NCBI RefSeq assembly: GCF_910592395.1
Contig: NC_088320.1
Span: 2,048,001 to 2,108,000 of the forward strand
Reading direction: 5' to 3'
DNA from: Lineus longissimus
Taxonomy: Eukaryota; Nemertea; Pilidiophora; Heteronemertea; Lineidae
DNA: 60,000 nucleotides
The position numbers and the translations under genes were made by a program. Positions 51,601 through 53,229 of the stretch are shown one piece after another; the stretch's first letter is position 1, and every line of letters starts with the position of its first letter. Under the pieces are notes generated by a model. The model saw nothing but the letters and a program-made list of their open reading frames with translations. It ran no database searches and was not told where the DNA came from.

Positions 51601-53167
51601 CTTCCACTCAGCACCTTTGGAAAACTCCCCAATATTTAGGATTTCTAGGGGAAATTAGGACGTGCACCTAACTAAATGAGAGCCGGGGTCTACGCAGTCG
51701 CATTATAGATGTACTTACGTTCAGAGCATCCAATGTGCTTCTCTCCACTGTTGGCGATGGTTCTCTTGCCATCCCCGACTGTTCCATTGGGACACAGACA
51801 AACGGATTTGGTCTTGTTCCTGACCTCAACGCAAGTGGCGTTCTGATGACACACGGAGTCCTTGTACACGGTGCACCCTAGATATGCTGCAGAAATAGAT
51901 AACACGATGTTTAACTGACCCAGCTATCAACTGTTAGGATAGCTGATCATCAGGAACAGGGCATTCTACATCAGGAAATATGTAATGGGACATATCACTA
52001 GCCATTCATTTTGAAATAAATAACGTGGCAGCCACTTATAATAGCCACTTAATTAGGAAATAGATAACGCGGCTTACAACTTATTGCCGTTTCGACAGAG
52101 AAGAGGTACATGACGCAGACATGATGAATAGGAAACGCCGAAGGTGAATATCATGTTAGCTTTGACGCAATGCCGGATTCGTCCTTGCCCAAACCACTAA
52201 GCTAGAAAGTTAGCTGGGGTAGCAAGGTGTTATACGTACGCTTTGACACGCATGATGGCTGTGGGTAACAGGGTGCTTTGATACATTGGACCTCTTTCAG
52301 TACGCACATCATCTCCTTGGGACAGGTGATATTCGCACAAGGATCTGAAAATATAGCCAACATCAGTCCCTCGCTCTCTGTATCTTTTCTCTTTTTCGTT
52401 AGCGACACCCTCACATCAGTGGTAGGCCTTTTTTCTGCTCAAAATGAAGAAACATCATAATACCTTTTCATCCCCCTTTCATTTCATTTTGAATAAAAAT
52501 ATACGAACCTACACATTTTGGCTTGTTATCTACCATCTTGCATATTTCACCAGATCCACATTTGATGGTGGCACATGGTCCTAAAAAAGATAAACTCAAA
52601 ATTTCAGCACTTCTCTTGTCGTGGGTTTATGAGAAGTTAAACGCTAAATCCCCGTAAACCATTTTCAGTCGTATTACTGATGGCAGATACACCGAGGTCT
52701 GCGCCGATACCGGGGCGCCAGATTCCTCATGCACCCCAAATCCTCCCTCGAACCGAGGCATACCCTCGAGAAATGTGGTGCTGCTTCTTCGGGGTCCCGT
52801 GAATATCAGTCTCTCTGAAAGTCAGTACCATACTAACCTAAGCACCGTGGCAAGTTCCCTACCATCTTGCATACCAATCCAGCCGAACACTTGACGTTAG
52901 CGCATGTTATAACGGGCTCTAGAAATAAAGATTGACAATCAAGTCATAATTGATCATCCTTGAGCTTTTAGAGAGGCTACATGAGAGCAGAGTCTACACT
53001 CCGGACGCAGTGGACCGGCCTCGTCGAGATGATCAGGATGACGAAATTTAATTGCCTTGGGAGTCTTGAGATAAGTAGTCCTTACTAACCTGGTACACAC
53101 ATTGGCGTGTTTCCTTCCATCCGACATACGTAACCTCGCACGCAGTCATAACTAGCGCAGGTTAGAC
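234..53167 (-). CDS. Giant secreted mosaic protein gene (EGF / C-type lectin / Caspr-fibrinogen-like / vWD), 3' end outside the window
   Basis: Ninety-six exons were placed by hand from splice sites, Cys patterns and reading frame; together they encode 4,774 codons without a stop. Domain order from the N terminus (high coordinates): four short follistatin-like Cys modules, EGF, three C-type lectin domains, four EGFs, seven fibrinogen-like modules of the contactin-associated-protein type, three EGFs, vWD-C8-TIL, then about 48 EGFs. All module boundaries are phase 1; only introns inside the lectin, fibrinogen-like, vWD and a few EGF modules use phase 0 or 2. No membrane anchor is visible, but the C terminus lies outside. 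Inferred role: extracellular, calcium-stabilised adhesive, matrix or mucus protein. It is not a true Caspr, because no laminin G or transmembrane segment was found here. It could be two or more adjacent genes; the unbroken phase-1 chain favours one. Confidence 0.75.
774..896 (-). CDS. Calcium-binding EGF exon
   Basis: 123 nt. Opens [30 protein letters not shown]; ends GNGTKCDG. Confidence 0.92.
897..1383. other. Introns over 300 bp in which nothing was recognised
   Basis: This intron and those at 2,661-2,983, 3,119-3,539, 5,000-5,484, 5,930-6,317, 6,839-7,240, 18,245-18,611, 18,876-19,289, 19,449-19,879, 22,636-22,968, 23,064-23,470, 24,893-25,325, 28,338-28,732, 32,806-33,242, 33,405-33,801, 34,227-34,637, 35,731-36,084, 36,437-36,766, 36,926-37,282, 42,550-42,894, 44,384-44,704 and 51,887-52,239 hold no gene or element that I could identify. 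Confidence 0.6.
1384..1509 (-). CDS. EGF exon
   Basis: 126 nt. Opens [35 protein letters not shown]. No calcium motif; has an N-S-T sequon. Confidence 0.88.
1640..1977. repeat. Minisatellite, about 61 bp, five units
   Basis: Units of the form TAACATACATAGCTTGTATA ... TTTCCACGAGCACACTTATC. Intronic. Confidence 0.85.
2083..2152. repeat. GAC trinucleotide repeat
   Basis: Interrupted (GAC)n just downstream of the donor of the double EGF exon. It opens a spurious Ser/Arg-rich reading frame on the minus strand. Confidence 0.9.
2178..2426 (-). CDS. Double calcium-binding EGF exon
   Basis: 249 nt, phase 1 to 1. First: [18 protein letters not shown] with [12 protein letters not shown]. Second: [19 protein letters not shown] with [12 protein letters not shown], ending [15 protein letters not shown] microsatellite starts about 30 bp past the donor. 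Confidence 0.92.
2532..2660 (-). CDS. Calcium-binding EGF exon
   Basis: 129 nt. Opens [32 protein letters not shown]; ends GNGENCNG. Confidence 0.92.
2984..3118 (-). CDS. EGF exon
   Basis: 135 nt. Opens [34 protein letters not shown]; ends KGKCLR. Confidence 0.9.
3540..3668 (-). CDS. Calcium-binding EGF exon
   Basis: 129 nt. Opens [31 protein letters not shown]; ends GDGKLVCRG. Confidence 0.92.
4064..4183 (-). CDS. EGF exon
   Basis: 120 nt. Opens [29 protein letters not shown]; ends GDGQTCKG. Start lost the D-x-D-E-C form but keeps D-x4-F-type spacing. Confidence 0.9.
4328..4450 (-). CDS. EGF exon
   Basis: 123 nt. Opens [30 protein letters not shown]; ends GDGLFCVR. Confidence 0.92.
4630..4999 (-). 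CDS. Two EGFs over two exons, the second split by an intron
   Basis: Exon 4,853-4,999 holds [21 protein letters not shown] (ending GGSCV) plus the first residues of the next, DVDECKTKG. Exon 4,630-4,740 completes it: [31 protein letters not shown]. The phase-1 intron cuts just after the first Cys of the second EGF. Confidence 0.87.
5485..5613 (-). CDS. Calcium-binding EGF exon
   Basis: 129 nt. Opens [31 protein letters not shown]; ends GDGITCEPG. Confidence 0.92.
5807..5929 (-). CDS. Calcium-binding EGF exon
   Basis: 123 nt. Opens [29 protein letters not shown]; ends GDGVQYCG. Confidence 0.92.
6318..6446 (-). CDS. EGF exon
   Basis: 129 nt. Opens [36 protein letters not shown]. Short first loop (C-N-C-G-P-H-G-x-C) as in non-calcium EGFs. 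Confidence 0.85.
6704..6838 (-). CDS. EGF exon
   Basis: 135 nt. Opens [35 protein letters not shown]. No calcium motif. Confidence 0.88.
7241..7369 (-). CDS. Calcium-binding EGF exon
   Basis: 129 nt. Opens [32 protein letters not shown]; ends SGMCLR. Confidence 0.92.
7463..7707 (+). mobile_element. MITE family 1, copy 1 (full length)
   Basis: 245 bp from GGAAGTGACTACTTGGCAAG to GCCAAATAGACCCGGCC. The two ends are inverted repeats (17 of 22 bases match). Flanked by a perfect 9-bp duplication, TAATTATAT, at 7,454-7,462 and 7,708-7,716. Internal subrepeats around GTTTGGCAAGC give it a folded, palindromic character. Nonautonomous DNA transposon; 9-bp duplications fit Mutator-like or Merlin-like transposases, not proven. 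Confidence 0.9.
7906..8028 (-). CDS. EGF exon
   Basis: 123 nt. Opens [36 protein letters not shown]. No calcium motif. Confidence 0.88.
8245..8382 (-). CDS. EGF exon
   Basis: 138 nt. Opens [32 protein letters not shown]; ends VTKTCEPG. Confidence 0.9.
8529..8648 (-). CDS. EGF exon
   Basis: 120 nt. Opens [29 protein letters not shown]; ends VDGVCTG. Confidence 0.9.
8755..8851. repeat. Perfect 31-bp inverted repeat (hairpin)
   Basis: Arms 8,755-8,785 and 8,821-8,851 match at all 31 bases (ACTTGATTTTTCTGTACT core), with a 35-base loop that contains GATTCGAGTCCC on the minus strand, similar to a tRNA B box. Confidence 0.85.
9010..9320. repeat. Minisatellite, 61 bp, five units
   Basis: Almost identical units CAACAGACTGCTCGTTTATA ... 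CAGCTCTCTGTACCCCGTC, the last three without visible differences. Confidence 0.92.
9422..9577 (-). CDS. EGF exon, expanded middle loop
   Basis: 156 nt. Opens [16 protein letters not shown]; a long [14 protein letters not shown] loop; ends SREFHCIG. Follows a 61-bp minisatellite. Confidence 0.82.
   Translation of the reverse strand, partial: FGTPVWEVWHVAKPPRVNLSRLDALEKDLYQFRNVSASMSTRNWTQGNSTA
9895..9985. repeat. AT-rich dispersed repeat, pairs with 13,800-13,890
   Basis: TTTTGTAATATATATTTTTATTT... CCCTAGTACTTTT... here (two segments) is the reverse complement of a block near 13,830-13,890 that contains AGTACTAGGGAAATG. Confidence 0.65.
10171..10296 (-). CDS. Calcium-binding EGF exon
   Basis: 126 nt. 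Opens [30 protein letters not shown]; ends GNGEICFP. Confidence 0.92.
10604..10714 (-). CDS. EGF exon, short form
   Basis: 111 nt. Opens [34 protein letters not shown]. Same compact type as the exon at 44,273. Confidence 0.88.
10938..11230 (-). pseudogene. Tandemly repeated fragment resembling a Polinton-type family B DNA polymerase
   Basis: About 2.6 units of 113 bp, each carrying on the minus strand [14 protein letters not shown] very similar F-x-K-L-M-N-N-x-x-x-G-K-T motif is conserved in protein-primed family B DNA polymerases of Polinton/Maverick elements. The surrounding sequence is intronic and no other polymerase motif is present, so this is a relic. Confidence 0.5.
11473..11595 (-). 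CDS. Calcium-binding EGF exon
   Basis: 123 nt. Opens [30 protein letters not shown]; ends GDGKECNR. Confidence 0.92.
11820..12063 (+). mobile_element. MITE family 1, copy 2
   Basis: Full length. TAAATCTTA precedes it and recurs 6 bp past the usual right end, so the right terminus may be extended by a few bases. Confidence 0.88.
12116..12253 (-). CDS. Calcium-binding EGF exon
   Basis: 138 nt. Opens [30 protein letters not shown]; ends RKGQKCIG. Confidence 0.92.
12587..12611. repeat. Poly-T run
   Basis: About 25 T in the intron upstream of an EGF exon; may be the A tail of a reverse-oriented retrotransposed sequence. Confidence 0.8.
12795..12917 (-). CDS. Calcium-binding EGF exon
   Basis: 123 nt. 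Opens [30 protein letters not shown]; ends GDGHNCWG. Confidence 0.92.
13100..13320 (+). repeat. Tandem repeat, 110-111 bp, two units
   Basis: Two nearly identical units start GTATAGTACCCCCAGG and end GGGGGAATGAT. A third start at 13,321 leads into the 5S-like SINE, so the array is built from the SINE's upstream part. Confidence 0.85.
13321..13472 (+). mobile_element. 5S rRNA-like SINE
   Basis: The stretch GGAAGTTAAGCAACGTTGAG followed by TTTGGATCAGTGACCG mimics the internal promoter region of 5S rRNA (A box, intermediate element, C box). A reverse copy lies at 41,581-41,735. The upstream part GTATAGTACCCCCAGGTATA is shared with a tandem array just before it. Confidence 0.65.
13586..13714 (-). 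CDS. Calcium-binding EGF exon
   Basis: 129 nt. Opens [32 protein letters not shown]; ends AGHCDQCRG, one Cys more than usual. Confidence 0.9.
14068..14190 (-). CDS. EGF exon
   Basis: 123 nt. Opens [30 protein letters not shown]; ends GNGRHCKG. Confidence 0.92.
14218..14461 (+). mobile_element. MITE family 1, copy 3
   Basis: Full length with a perfect 9-bp flanking duplication TTTATATAA (14,209-14,217 and 14,462-14,470). Confidence 0.9.
14813..14938 (-). CDS. EGF exon
   Basis: 126 nt. Opens [31 protein letters not shown], with His instead of the aromatic residue; ends GNGKRCES. Confidence 0.92.
15156..15284 (-). CDS. Calcium-binding EGF exon
   Basis: 129 nt. Opens [31 protein letters not shown]; ends LLPDKSCEG. 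Confidence 0.92.
15527..15658 (-). CDS. Calcium-binding EGF exon
   Basis: 132 nt. Opens [32 protein letters not shown]; ends NGRCKG. Confidence 0.92.
15723..16029 (+). mobile_element. MITE family 1, copy 4 (chimeric, two left ends)
   Basis: Normal element to about 15,957, then the first 72 bases of the left end in inverted orientation (15,958-16,029). The right terminus is replaced, so both ends are the left end and form a long, nearly perfect inverted repeat. Confidence 0.85.
16170..16292 (-). CDS. EGF exon
   Basis: 123 nt. Opens [35 protein letters not shown]. Atypical start without D-x-D-E-C. Confidence 0.88.
16574..16705 (-). CDS. Calcium-binding EGF exon
   Basis: 132 nt. Opens [30 protein letters not shown]; last loop [13 protein letters not shown]. 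Confidence 0.88.
16984..17109 (-). CDS. Calcium-binding EGF exon
   Basis: 126 nt. Opens [31 protein letters not shown]; ends KGDTCEG. Confidence 0.92.
17317..17439 (-). CDS. EGF exon
   Basis: 123 nt. Opens [30 protein letters not shown]; ends GDGQNCKG. Confidence 0.92.
17677..17826 (-). CDS. EGF exon without calcium motif
   Basis: 150 nt. Opens [37 protein letters not shown]; Ser/Asn-rich last loop before RCEG. Confidence 0.88.
18110..18244 (-). CDS. EGF exon
   Basis: 135 nt. Opens [31 protein letters not shown]; ends LGCRS, without the usual final glycine. Confidence 0.88.
18612..18875 (-). CDS. Double EGF exon with a remnant repeat between the domains
   Basis: 264 nt, phase 1 to 1. First [22 protein letters not shown] with [12 protein letters not shown]; then [20 protein letters not shown], in which a bare DIDECAE precedes a second DIDEC start; second EGF ends GGRKGDCKG. 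Confidence 0.9.
19290..19448 (-). CDS. Calcium-binding EGF exon, long first loop
   Basis: 159 nt. Opens [32 protein letters not shown]; ends GDGSYCKG. Confidence 0.9.
19880..20014 (-). CDS. Calcium-binding EGF exon
   Basis: 135 nt. Opens [31 protein letters not shown]; ends [10 protein letters not shown]. Confidence 0.92.
20212..20349 (-). CDS. EGF exon
   Basis: 138 nt. Opens [32 protein letters not shown]; ends GDGVTCVG. Confidence 0.9.
20545..20788 (-). mobile_element. MITE family 1, copy 5
   Basis: Full length in reverse orientation after a T run; no clear target duplication. Confidence 0.88.
20839..20964 (-). CDS. Calcium-binding EGF exon
   Basis: 126 nt. Opens [31 protein letters not shown]; ends GDGFTCEG. 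Confidence 0.9.
20974..21075. repeat. ATTATC/ATCATT microsatellite
   Basis: Repeated CATTATCATTATCATTATC-type sequence just upstream of the acceptor of the exon at 20,839. Confidence 0.8.
21251..21382 (-). CDS. EGF exon
   Basis: 132 nt. Opens [33 protein letters not shown] has one extra residue in the turn; ends GDGVNCTG. Confidence 0.9.
21699..21830 (-). CDS. EGF exon
   Basis: 132 nt, phase 1 to 1. Opens [31 protein letters not shown]; last loop [11 protein letters not shown]. Confidence 0.9.
21922..22156 (-). mobile_element. MITE family 1, copy 6
   Basis: Reverse orientation, with a short deletion near the GGAAGTGAC end. Perfect 9-bp duplication ATGAAAATA (21,913-21,921 and 22,157-22,165). 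Confidence 0.9.
22473..23063 (-). CDS. Two EGFs over two exons, the first split by a phase-0 intron
   Basis: Exon 22,969-23,063 opens [19 protein letters not shown] and stops after CTCEK. Exon 22,473-22,635 completes it ([12 protein letters not shown]) and adds a second [21 protein letters not shown] with [12 protein letters not shown]. One of the few places where an EGF is interrupted. Confidence 0.85.
23471..23648 (-). CDS. VWC-like stub fused to an EGF
   Basis: 178 nt, phase 0 to 1. Opens [18 protein letters not shown] with [10 protein letters not shown] (half of a vWF type C module, as often follows TIL), then [18 protein letters not shown] and GFEGDGQDC, an EGF. Confidence 0.82.
23765..24582. 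repeat. Minisatellite, 54 bp, about 15 units
   Basis: Unit TTTCGCTGCGCTAAGCGTTA AAACATTGCTCCTCTTTGG ATAAGACTGCCTGGG (spaces added). Being 18 codons long, it keeps a 213-residue frame open on the minus strand. Lies in the intron between the TIL exon and the VWC/EGF exon. Confidence 0.93.
24687..24892 (-). CDS. Trypsin-inhibitor-like (TIL) domain exon
   Basis: 206 nt, phase 1 to 0. Reads [18 protein letters not shown], then [16 protein letters not shown] and CIKPEDCGC. The C-x3-C-x-C-x-P-G and final D-C-G-C are TIL hallmarks; it completes the vWD-C8-TIL unit. Here TIL is structural, not evidence of protease inhibition. Confidence 0.9.
25326..25521 (-). CDS. C8 domain exon
   Basis: 196 nt, phase 0 to 1. 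Reads [42 protein letters not shown], then NWRTKDFCG. The Y-Y-x-x-C-V-x-D-x-C and W-R-x-x-x-F-C motifs are those of C8, always found after vWD in this family. Confidence 0.9.
25749..28027 (-). CDS. von Willebrand factor type D domain (four exons)
   Basis: Exons 27,804-28,027, 27,130-27,270, 26,364-26,534 and 25,749-25,916; it starts phase 1 and the internal introns are phase 0. The first exon opens [17 protein letters not shown] with the GDPH motif and [10 protein letters not shown]. The second has [18 protein letters not shown]. The third has the family signature [15 protein letters not shown]. The fourth reads FGNSWHTDN and begins C8 ([15 protein letters not shown]). D domains of mucins, vWF, IgGFc-binding protein and zonadhesin bind calcium and take part in disulfide assembly. 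Two MITE copies and a minisatellite lie in its introns. Confidence 0.9.
25935..26270. repeat. Minisatellite, about 72 bp, 4-5 units (family S5, orientation 1)
   Basis: Units CACTTTTTGACCAGTAAGTT GGAGTCATTCC ... CATATTCAGGAGGCTCTA. The same family recurs in reverse at 34,955. Confidence 0.9.
26819..27028 (+). mobile_element. MITE family 1, copy 7 (3' truncated)
   Basis: Starts GGAAGTGACTACTTGG but decays after CTCCAAACAGGGCAAAC; the right terminus is missing. Confidence 0.85.
27383..27627 (+). mobile_element. MITE family 1, copy 8
   Basis: Full length, only about 355 bp from copy 7 and in the same orientation; flanks TGTTTTCAA and GATTTTCAA match at 7 of 9. Confidence 0.88.
28209..28337 (-). 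CDS. Calcium-binding EGF exon
   Basis: 129 nt, phase 1 to 1. Opens [30 protein letters not shown]. Last EGF before the vWD module. Confidence 0.92.
28733..28861 (-). CDS. Calcium-binding EGF exon
   Basis: 129 nt, phase 1 to 1. Opens [31 protein letters not shown] has N-x4-F-x-C. Confidence 0.9.
28938..29012 (-). mobile_element. tRNA-like sequence, probably a SINE head
   Basis: On the minus strand: an A-box-like TGGTGCAGTGG, about 30 bp later a perfect B box GTTCGATTCCC, then CAGTTGGCCCC. It does not fold as a complete functional tRNA by eye, so a tRNA-derived SINE or pseudogene is more likely. Confidence 0.5.
29095..29235 (-). CDS. EGF exon after the fibrinogen-like array
   Basis: 141 nt, phase 1 to 1. 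Opens [30 protein letters not shown], then a long last loop to QCPG. Confidence 0.86.
29483..31407 (-). CDS. Caspr-type fibrinogen-like module G (4 exons, 202 codons)
   Basis: Exons 31,282-31,407, 30,619-30,779, 30,119-30,276 and 29,483-29,643. Motifs: [22 protein letters not shown] (IDPDG lost), [34 protein letters not shown], then [16 protein letters not shown]. The most diverged copy: the D-x-G-F-L/LPV stretch is gone. The exon carrying CDM is flanked by a duplicated block of about 230 bp. Confidence 0.76.
29836..30079 (-). mobile_element. MITE family 1, copy 9
   Basis: Full length, reverse. Perfect 9-bp duplication CATTATTTT (29,827-29,835 and 30,080-30,088). Ends 39 bp from an exon donor. 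Confidence 0.9.
30902..31629. repeat. Direct duplication of about 230 bp
   Basis: Blocks 30,902-31,131 and 31,398-31,629 are nearly identical. Each starts TTTTGGCAGGTCTAAAA, which in the second block includes the acceptor and first codons of the module G exon at 31,282-31,407; the first block therefore carries a decoy acceptor. Confidence 0.88.
31733..32805 (-). CDS. Caspr-type fibrinogen-like module F (3 exons, 208 codons)
   Basis: Exons 32,648-32,805, 32,309-32,443 and 31,733-32,063. Motifs: [104 protein letters not shown]. Its 331-nt last exon is the longest coding exon in the gene. Confidence 0.82.
33243..34825 (-). CDS. Caspr-type fibrinogen-like module E (4 exons, 195 codons)
   Basis: Exons 34,638-34,825, 34,143-34,226, 33,802-33,952 and 33,243-33,404. 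Motifs: [94 protein letters not shown]. The CxCG-to-CNCD part is shortened, which makes this the shortest module. Confidence 0.8.
34955..35400. repeat. Minisatellite family S5, orientation 2, about 7 units
   Basis: Units GACTCCAACTTATTGGTCAA ... CCTCCTGAATATG, the reverse complement of the 26-kb array. Confidence 0.9.
35488..36925 (-). CDS. Caspr-type fibrinogen-like module D (4 exons, 212 codons)
   Basis: Exons 36,767-36,925, 36,327-36,436, 36,085-36,208 and 35,488-35,730. Motifs: [34 protein letters not shown] plus [55 protein letters not shown]. An acidic linker ([13 protein letters not shown]) replaces the GxTxIxHD stretch. CNSD stands where other copies have CNCD, a lost Cys. Confidence 0.8.
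37283..39258 (-). CDS. Caspr-type fibrinogen-like module C (5 exons, 197 codons)
   Basis: Exons 39,160-39,258, 38,977-39,065, 38,352-38,499, 37,727-37,847 and 37,283-37,416. Motifs: [67 protein letters not shown]. Two more introns than modules A, B and F. The CxCG stretch of other copies is absent, leaving [14 protein letters not shown] copies sit in two of its introns. Confidence 0.78.
37510..37524. repeat. Poly-C run
   Basis: About 15 C in the intron of module C; liable to length error in sequencing. Confidence 0.85.
37999..38239 (+). mobile_element. MITE family 1, copy 10
   Basis: Nearly full length; the right end merges into a T run. Inside an intron of fibrinogen-like module C. Confidence 0.87.
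38711..38955 (+). mobile_element. MITE family 1, copy 11
   Basis: Full length, 21 bp from the donor of the next exon of module C; flanks AATTTTCAA and TATTTTAAA, 7 of 9. Confidence 0.88.
39536..40761 (-). CDS. Caspr-type fibrinogen-like module B (3 exons, 212 codons)
   Basis: Exons 40,596-40,761, 40,223-40,400 and 39,536-39,827. Motifs: [35 protein letters not shown]; a Pro/Lys-rich linker ([13 protein letters not shown]) unique to this module; [48 protein letters not shown]. The linker exon donor is followed within 20 bp by a MITE copy. Confidence 0.82.
39958..40204 (+). mobile_element. MITE family 1, copy 12
   Basis: Full length; its right end is 18 bp from the exon at 40,223. The central ATTAATATTAAAG segment is replaced by ACTAATGTGTTG. 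Confidence 0.88.
40943..42120 (-). CDS. Caspr-type fibrinogen-like module A (3 exons, 210 codons)
   Basis: Exons 41,805-42,120, 41,318-41,426 and 40,943-41,147. First part: [39 protein letters not shown], then [12 protein letters not shown]. Last part: [38 protein letters not shown]. This order (IDPDG, CDM, GxTxIxHD, FC-Q, CxCG, CNCD, D-x-G-F-L, LPV, GPLxC) is how I remember the fibrinogen-like region of contactin-associated proteins, which lacks the calcium and polymerisation-pocket half of true fibrinogen domains. Internal introns are phase 2 and 0. Confidence 0.82.
41581..41735 (-). mobile_element. 5S rRNA-like SINE, second copy
   Basis: Reverse orientation, about 95% like the 13.3-kb copy over roughly 150 bp by eye, including TTAAGCAACGTTGAGCGCGG on the minus strand. 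Lies in an intron of fibrinogen-like module A. Confidence 0.65.
42397..42549 (-). CDS. EGF exon adjoining the fibrinogen-like array
   Basis: 153 nt, phase 1 to 1. Opens [30 protein letters not shown], then a long last loop [12 protein letters not shown]. Last EGF before the seven fibrinogen-like modules. Confidence 0.87.
42895..43020 (-). CDS. EGF exon
   Basis: 126 nt, phase 1 to 1. Opens [17 protein letters not shown], ending [15 protein letters not shown]. Six Cys; the E-C of the calcium consensus is replaced by I-C. Confidence 0.85.
43235..43875. repeat. Minisatellite, 70 bp, about nine units
   Basis: Units GTGCGAACGGGCTTTGTTTA AAGACAATAGACTCTGCTTT GGACAGGGCT (spaces added). Intronic, next to an EGF exon. 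Confidence 0.92.
43913..44038 (-). CDS. Calcium-binding EGF exon
   Basis: 126 nt, phase 1 to 1. Opens [31 protein letters not shown] carries the N-x4-F beta-turn of cbEGF domains. Flanked by a 70-bp minisatellite on the 3' side. Confidence 0.9.
44273..44383 (-). CDS. EGF exon, short form
   Basis: 111 nt, phase 1 to 1: [20 protein letters not shown], then [16 protein letters not shown]. Compact six-Cys EGF without calcium-binding residues; same length class as the exon at 10,604. Confidence 0.83.
44705..45861 (-). CDS. C-type lectin domain 3, QPD/WND type (two exons)
   Basis: Exons 45,661-45,861 ([20 protein letters not shown], ending KDFWIG) and 44,705-44,905 (opening [17 protein letters not shown]). 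Both are 201 nt, phase 1 to 1. The second exon has KQPDD and later FNWNDADC: the QPD plus WND motifs that in known C-type lectins bind calcium and favour galactose. Of the three lectin domains this is the only one that looks competent. The intron is split by a MITE that itself carries an insertion. Confidence 0.88.
45025..45405 (+). mobile_element. MITE family 1, copy 13, interrupted by another insertion
   Basis: Left end 45,025-45,049, insertion 45,050-45,182, remainder to 45,405. Flanked by about 60-bp direct repeats rather than a 9-bp duplication. Confidence 0.88.
45050..45182 (+). mobile_element. Small element nested inside MITE copy 13
   Basis: 133 bp, flanked by a CGG duplication (45,047-45,049 and 45,183-45,185). 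Ends are inverted: TGTGACAGCGGATATAGTCC against TGTGCAAGGGATAGTAGTCC. Contains CTAACCCTAACC. Family unknown. Confidence 0.7.
46058..46299. mobile_element. MITE family 2, two copies fused head to tail
   Basis: A 120-bp palindromic element, GGGTGATATGAATAAAG to CTTTATTCATATCACCC, with about 35-bp inverted arms, appears twice here sharing the junction near 46,184. The first copy has a small insertion in its right arm. Confidence 0.82.
46345..48319 (-). CDS. C-type lectin domain 2 (two exons)
   Basis: Exons 48,136-48,319 (opening [19 protein letters not shown]) and 46,345-46,574 (MWIGV, then W-A-K-D-E-P-R, NECAVID, HCKSG, KCEKGQN). The internal intron is phase 2. EPR replaces EPN and WYSMHC replaces WND, so canonical calcium ligands are missing. 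The last exon reads past its donor into IYIRRR and a TAG, so an unspliced or alternative transcript would end the protein here. The 1.56-kb internal intron holds a LINE tail and two MITEs. Confidence 0.83.
46707..47070 (-). mobile_element. LINE 3' end (non-LTR retrotransposon fragment)
   Basis: The minus strand encodes [20 protein letters not shown], then [13 protein letters not shown], ending near 46,883. The A-x-P-K-L-W-N-x-L-P ... F-K-x-x-L-K-T-H-L/I-F pattern closes many non-LTR reverse transcriptase ORFs. A 3' UTR with AAGCGCTATAAAAA and an ATAATA-type tail follows. Confidence 0.7.
47386..47629 (-). mobile_element. MITE family 1, copy 14
   Basis: Full length, reverse, in the intron of lectin domain 2. 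Confidence 0.88.
47781..47902. mobile_element. MITE family 2 copy
   Basis: 122 bp; inverted arms TTGGGTGATATGAATAAAG and its complement; same internal CTCCATGTACATTTACAC. Confidence 0.85.
48690..48933 (-). mobile_element. MITE family 1, copy 15
   Basis: Full length, reverse, with a perfect 9-bp duplication TTTTTTATA (48,681-48,689 and 48,934-48,942). Confidence 0.9.
49515..49675. repeat. Direct repeat, about 75 bp, two units
   Basis: AGAATTTCATGTAAAACCTT AACCTTGACCAAAATCAATA occurs at about 49,555 and 49,635 with related sequence before each. Confidence 0.8.
49757..49912. mobile_element. Probable MITE with GTTGTTCAAAA-type ends
   Basis: Left CAGATTGTTCAAAAGCACAA and, on the other strand at the right, GGGTTGTTCAAAATCACGTT, with ACGTTA-rich inner inverted segments. 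Confidence 0.5.
50557..51161 (-). CDS. C-type lectin domain 1 (two exons)
   Basis: Exons 50,943-51,161 and 50,557-50,721, both phase 1 to 1. The first opens [17 protein letters not shown] and includes the helix-Cys segment [16 protein letters not shown] and an IGY in place of the usual WIG. The second has W-A-P-E-E-P-S, then DCVVID and ends YACSRG. The calcium/sugar triplet position is EPS rather than EPN or QPD and no WND follows (FEFVTVPC instead), so calcium-dependent sugar binding is doubtful. The fold is clear from the four conserved Cys. Confidence 0.85.
51313..51556 (-). mobile_element. MITE family 1, copy 16
   Basis: Full length, reverse; flanks TATTATATT and TATTATATC, 8 of 9. Confidence 0.88.
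51719..51886 (-). CDS. EGF-like exon between the Cys modules and lectin domains
   Basis: 168 nt, phase 1 to 1, opening [18 protein letters not shown]. Six Cys, with an enlarged loop before the last Cys ([14 protein letters not shown]) unusual for an EGF. No calcium-binding D-x-D/N-E-C start. It carries an N-A-T sequon. Confidence 0.75.
52240..52344 (-). CDS. Follistatin-like Cys module 4 exon, six Cys
   Basis: 105 nt, phase 1 to 1, opening [18 protein letters not shown]. Longer than the three above, with two extra Cys ([12 protein letters not shown]). This variant with P-C-Y-P-x-P-x-C is typical of follistatin/Kazal-linked Cys motifs. Confidence 0.78.
52509..52580 (-). CDS. Follistatin-like Cys module 3 exon
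   Basis: 72 nt, phase 1 to 1, encoding [19 protein letters not shown] and ending PKCVG. The clearest copy of the C-x4-C-x5-C-K-M-x5-P-x-C pattern. Confidence 0.78.
52838..52918 (-). CDS. Follistatin-like Cys module 2 exon
   Basis: 81 nt, phase 1 to 1, opening [19 protein letters not shown]. Same Cys spacing as its neighbours, with the conserved C-K-M before the last loop. Resembles the short N-terminal Cys motif of follistatin-type domains; partner unknown. Confidence 0.75.
53090..53167 (-). CDS. Follistatin-like Cys module 1 exon (most 5' placed exon)
   Basis: 78 nt, phase 1 to 1, reading [17 protein letters not shown] and ending MCVPG. The spacing C-x4-C-x5-C-x8-C matches the three exons below. 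Its acceptor follows a pyrimidine-rich stretch, and the resulting start aligns with the other modules. The frame is also open upstream, so this could instead be the tail of a longer first exon. Confidence 0.65.
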
Positions 53168-53229
53168 CTAGGAAGACAAGCCAAAACATGTACAATAAGC
53201 AGTGGTTGACAACGTTTAGCCATTTTCCC

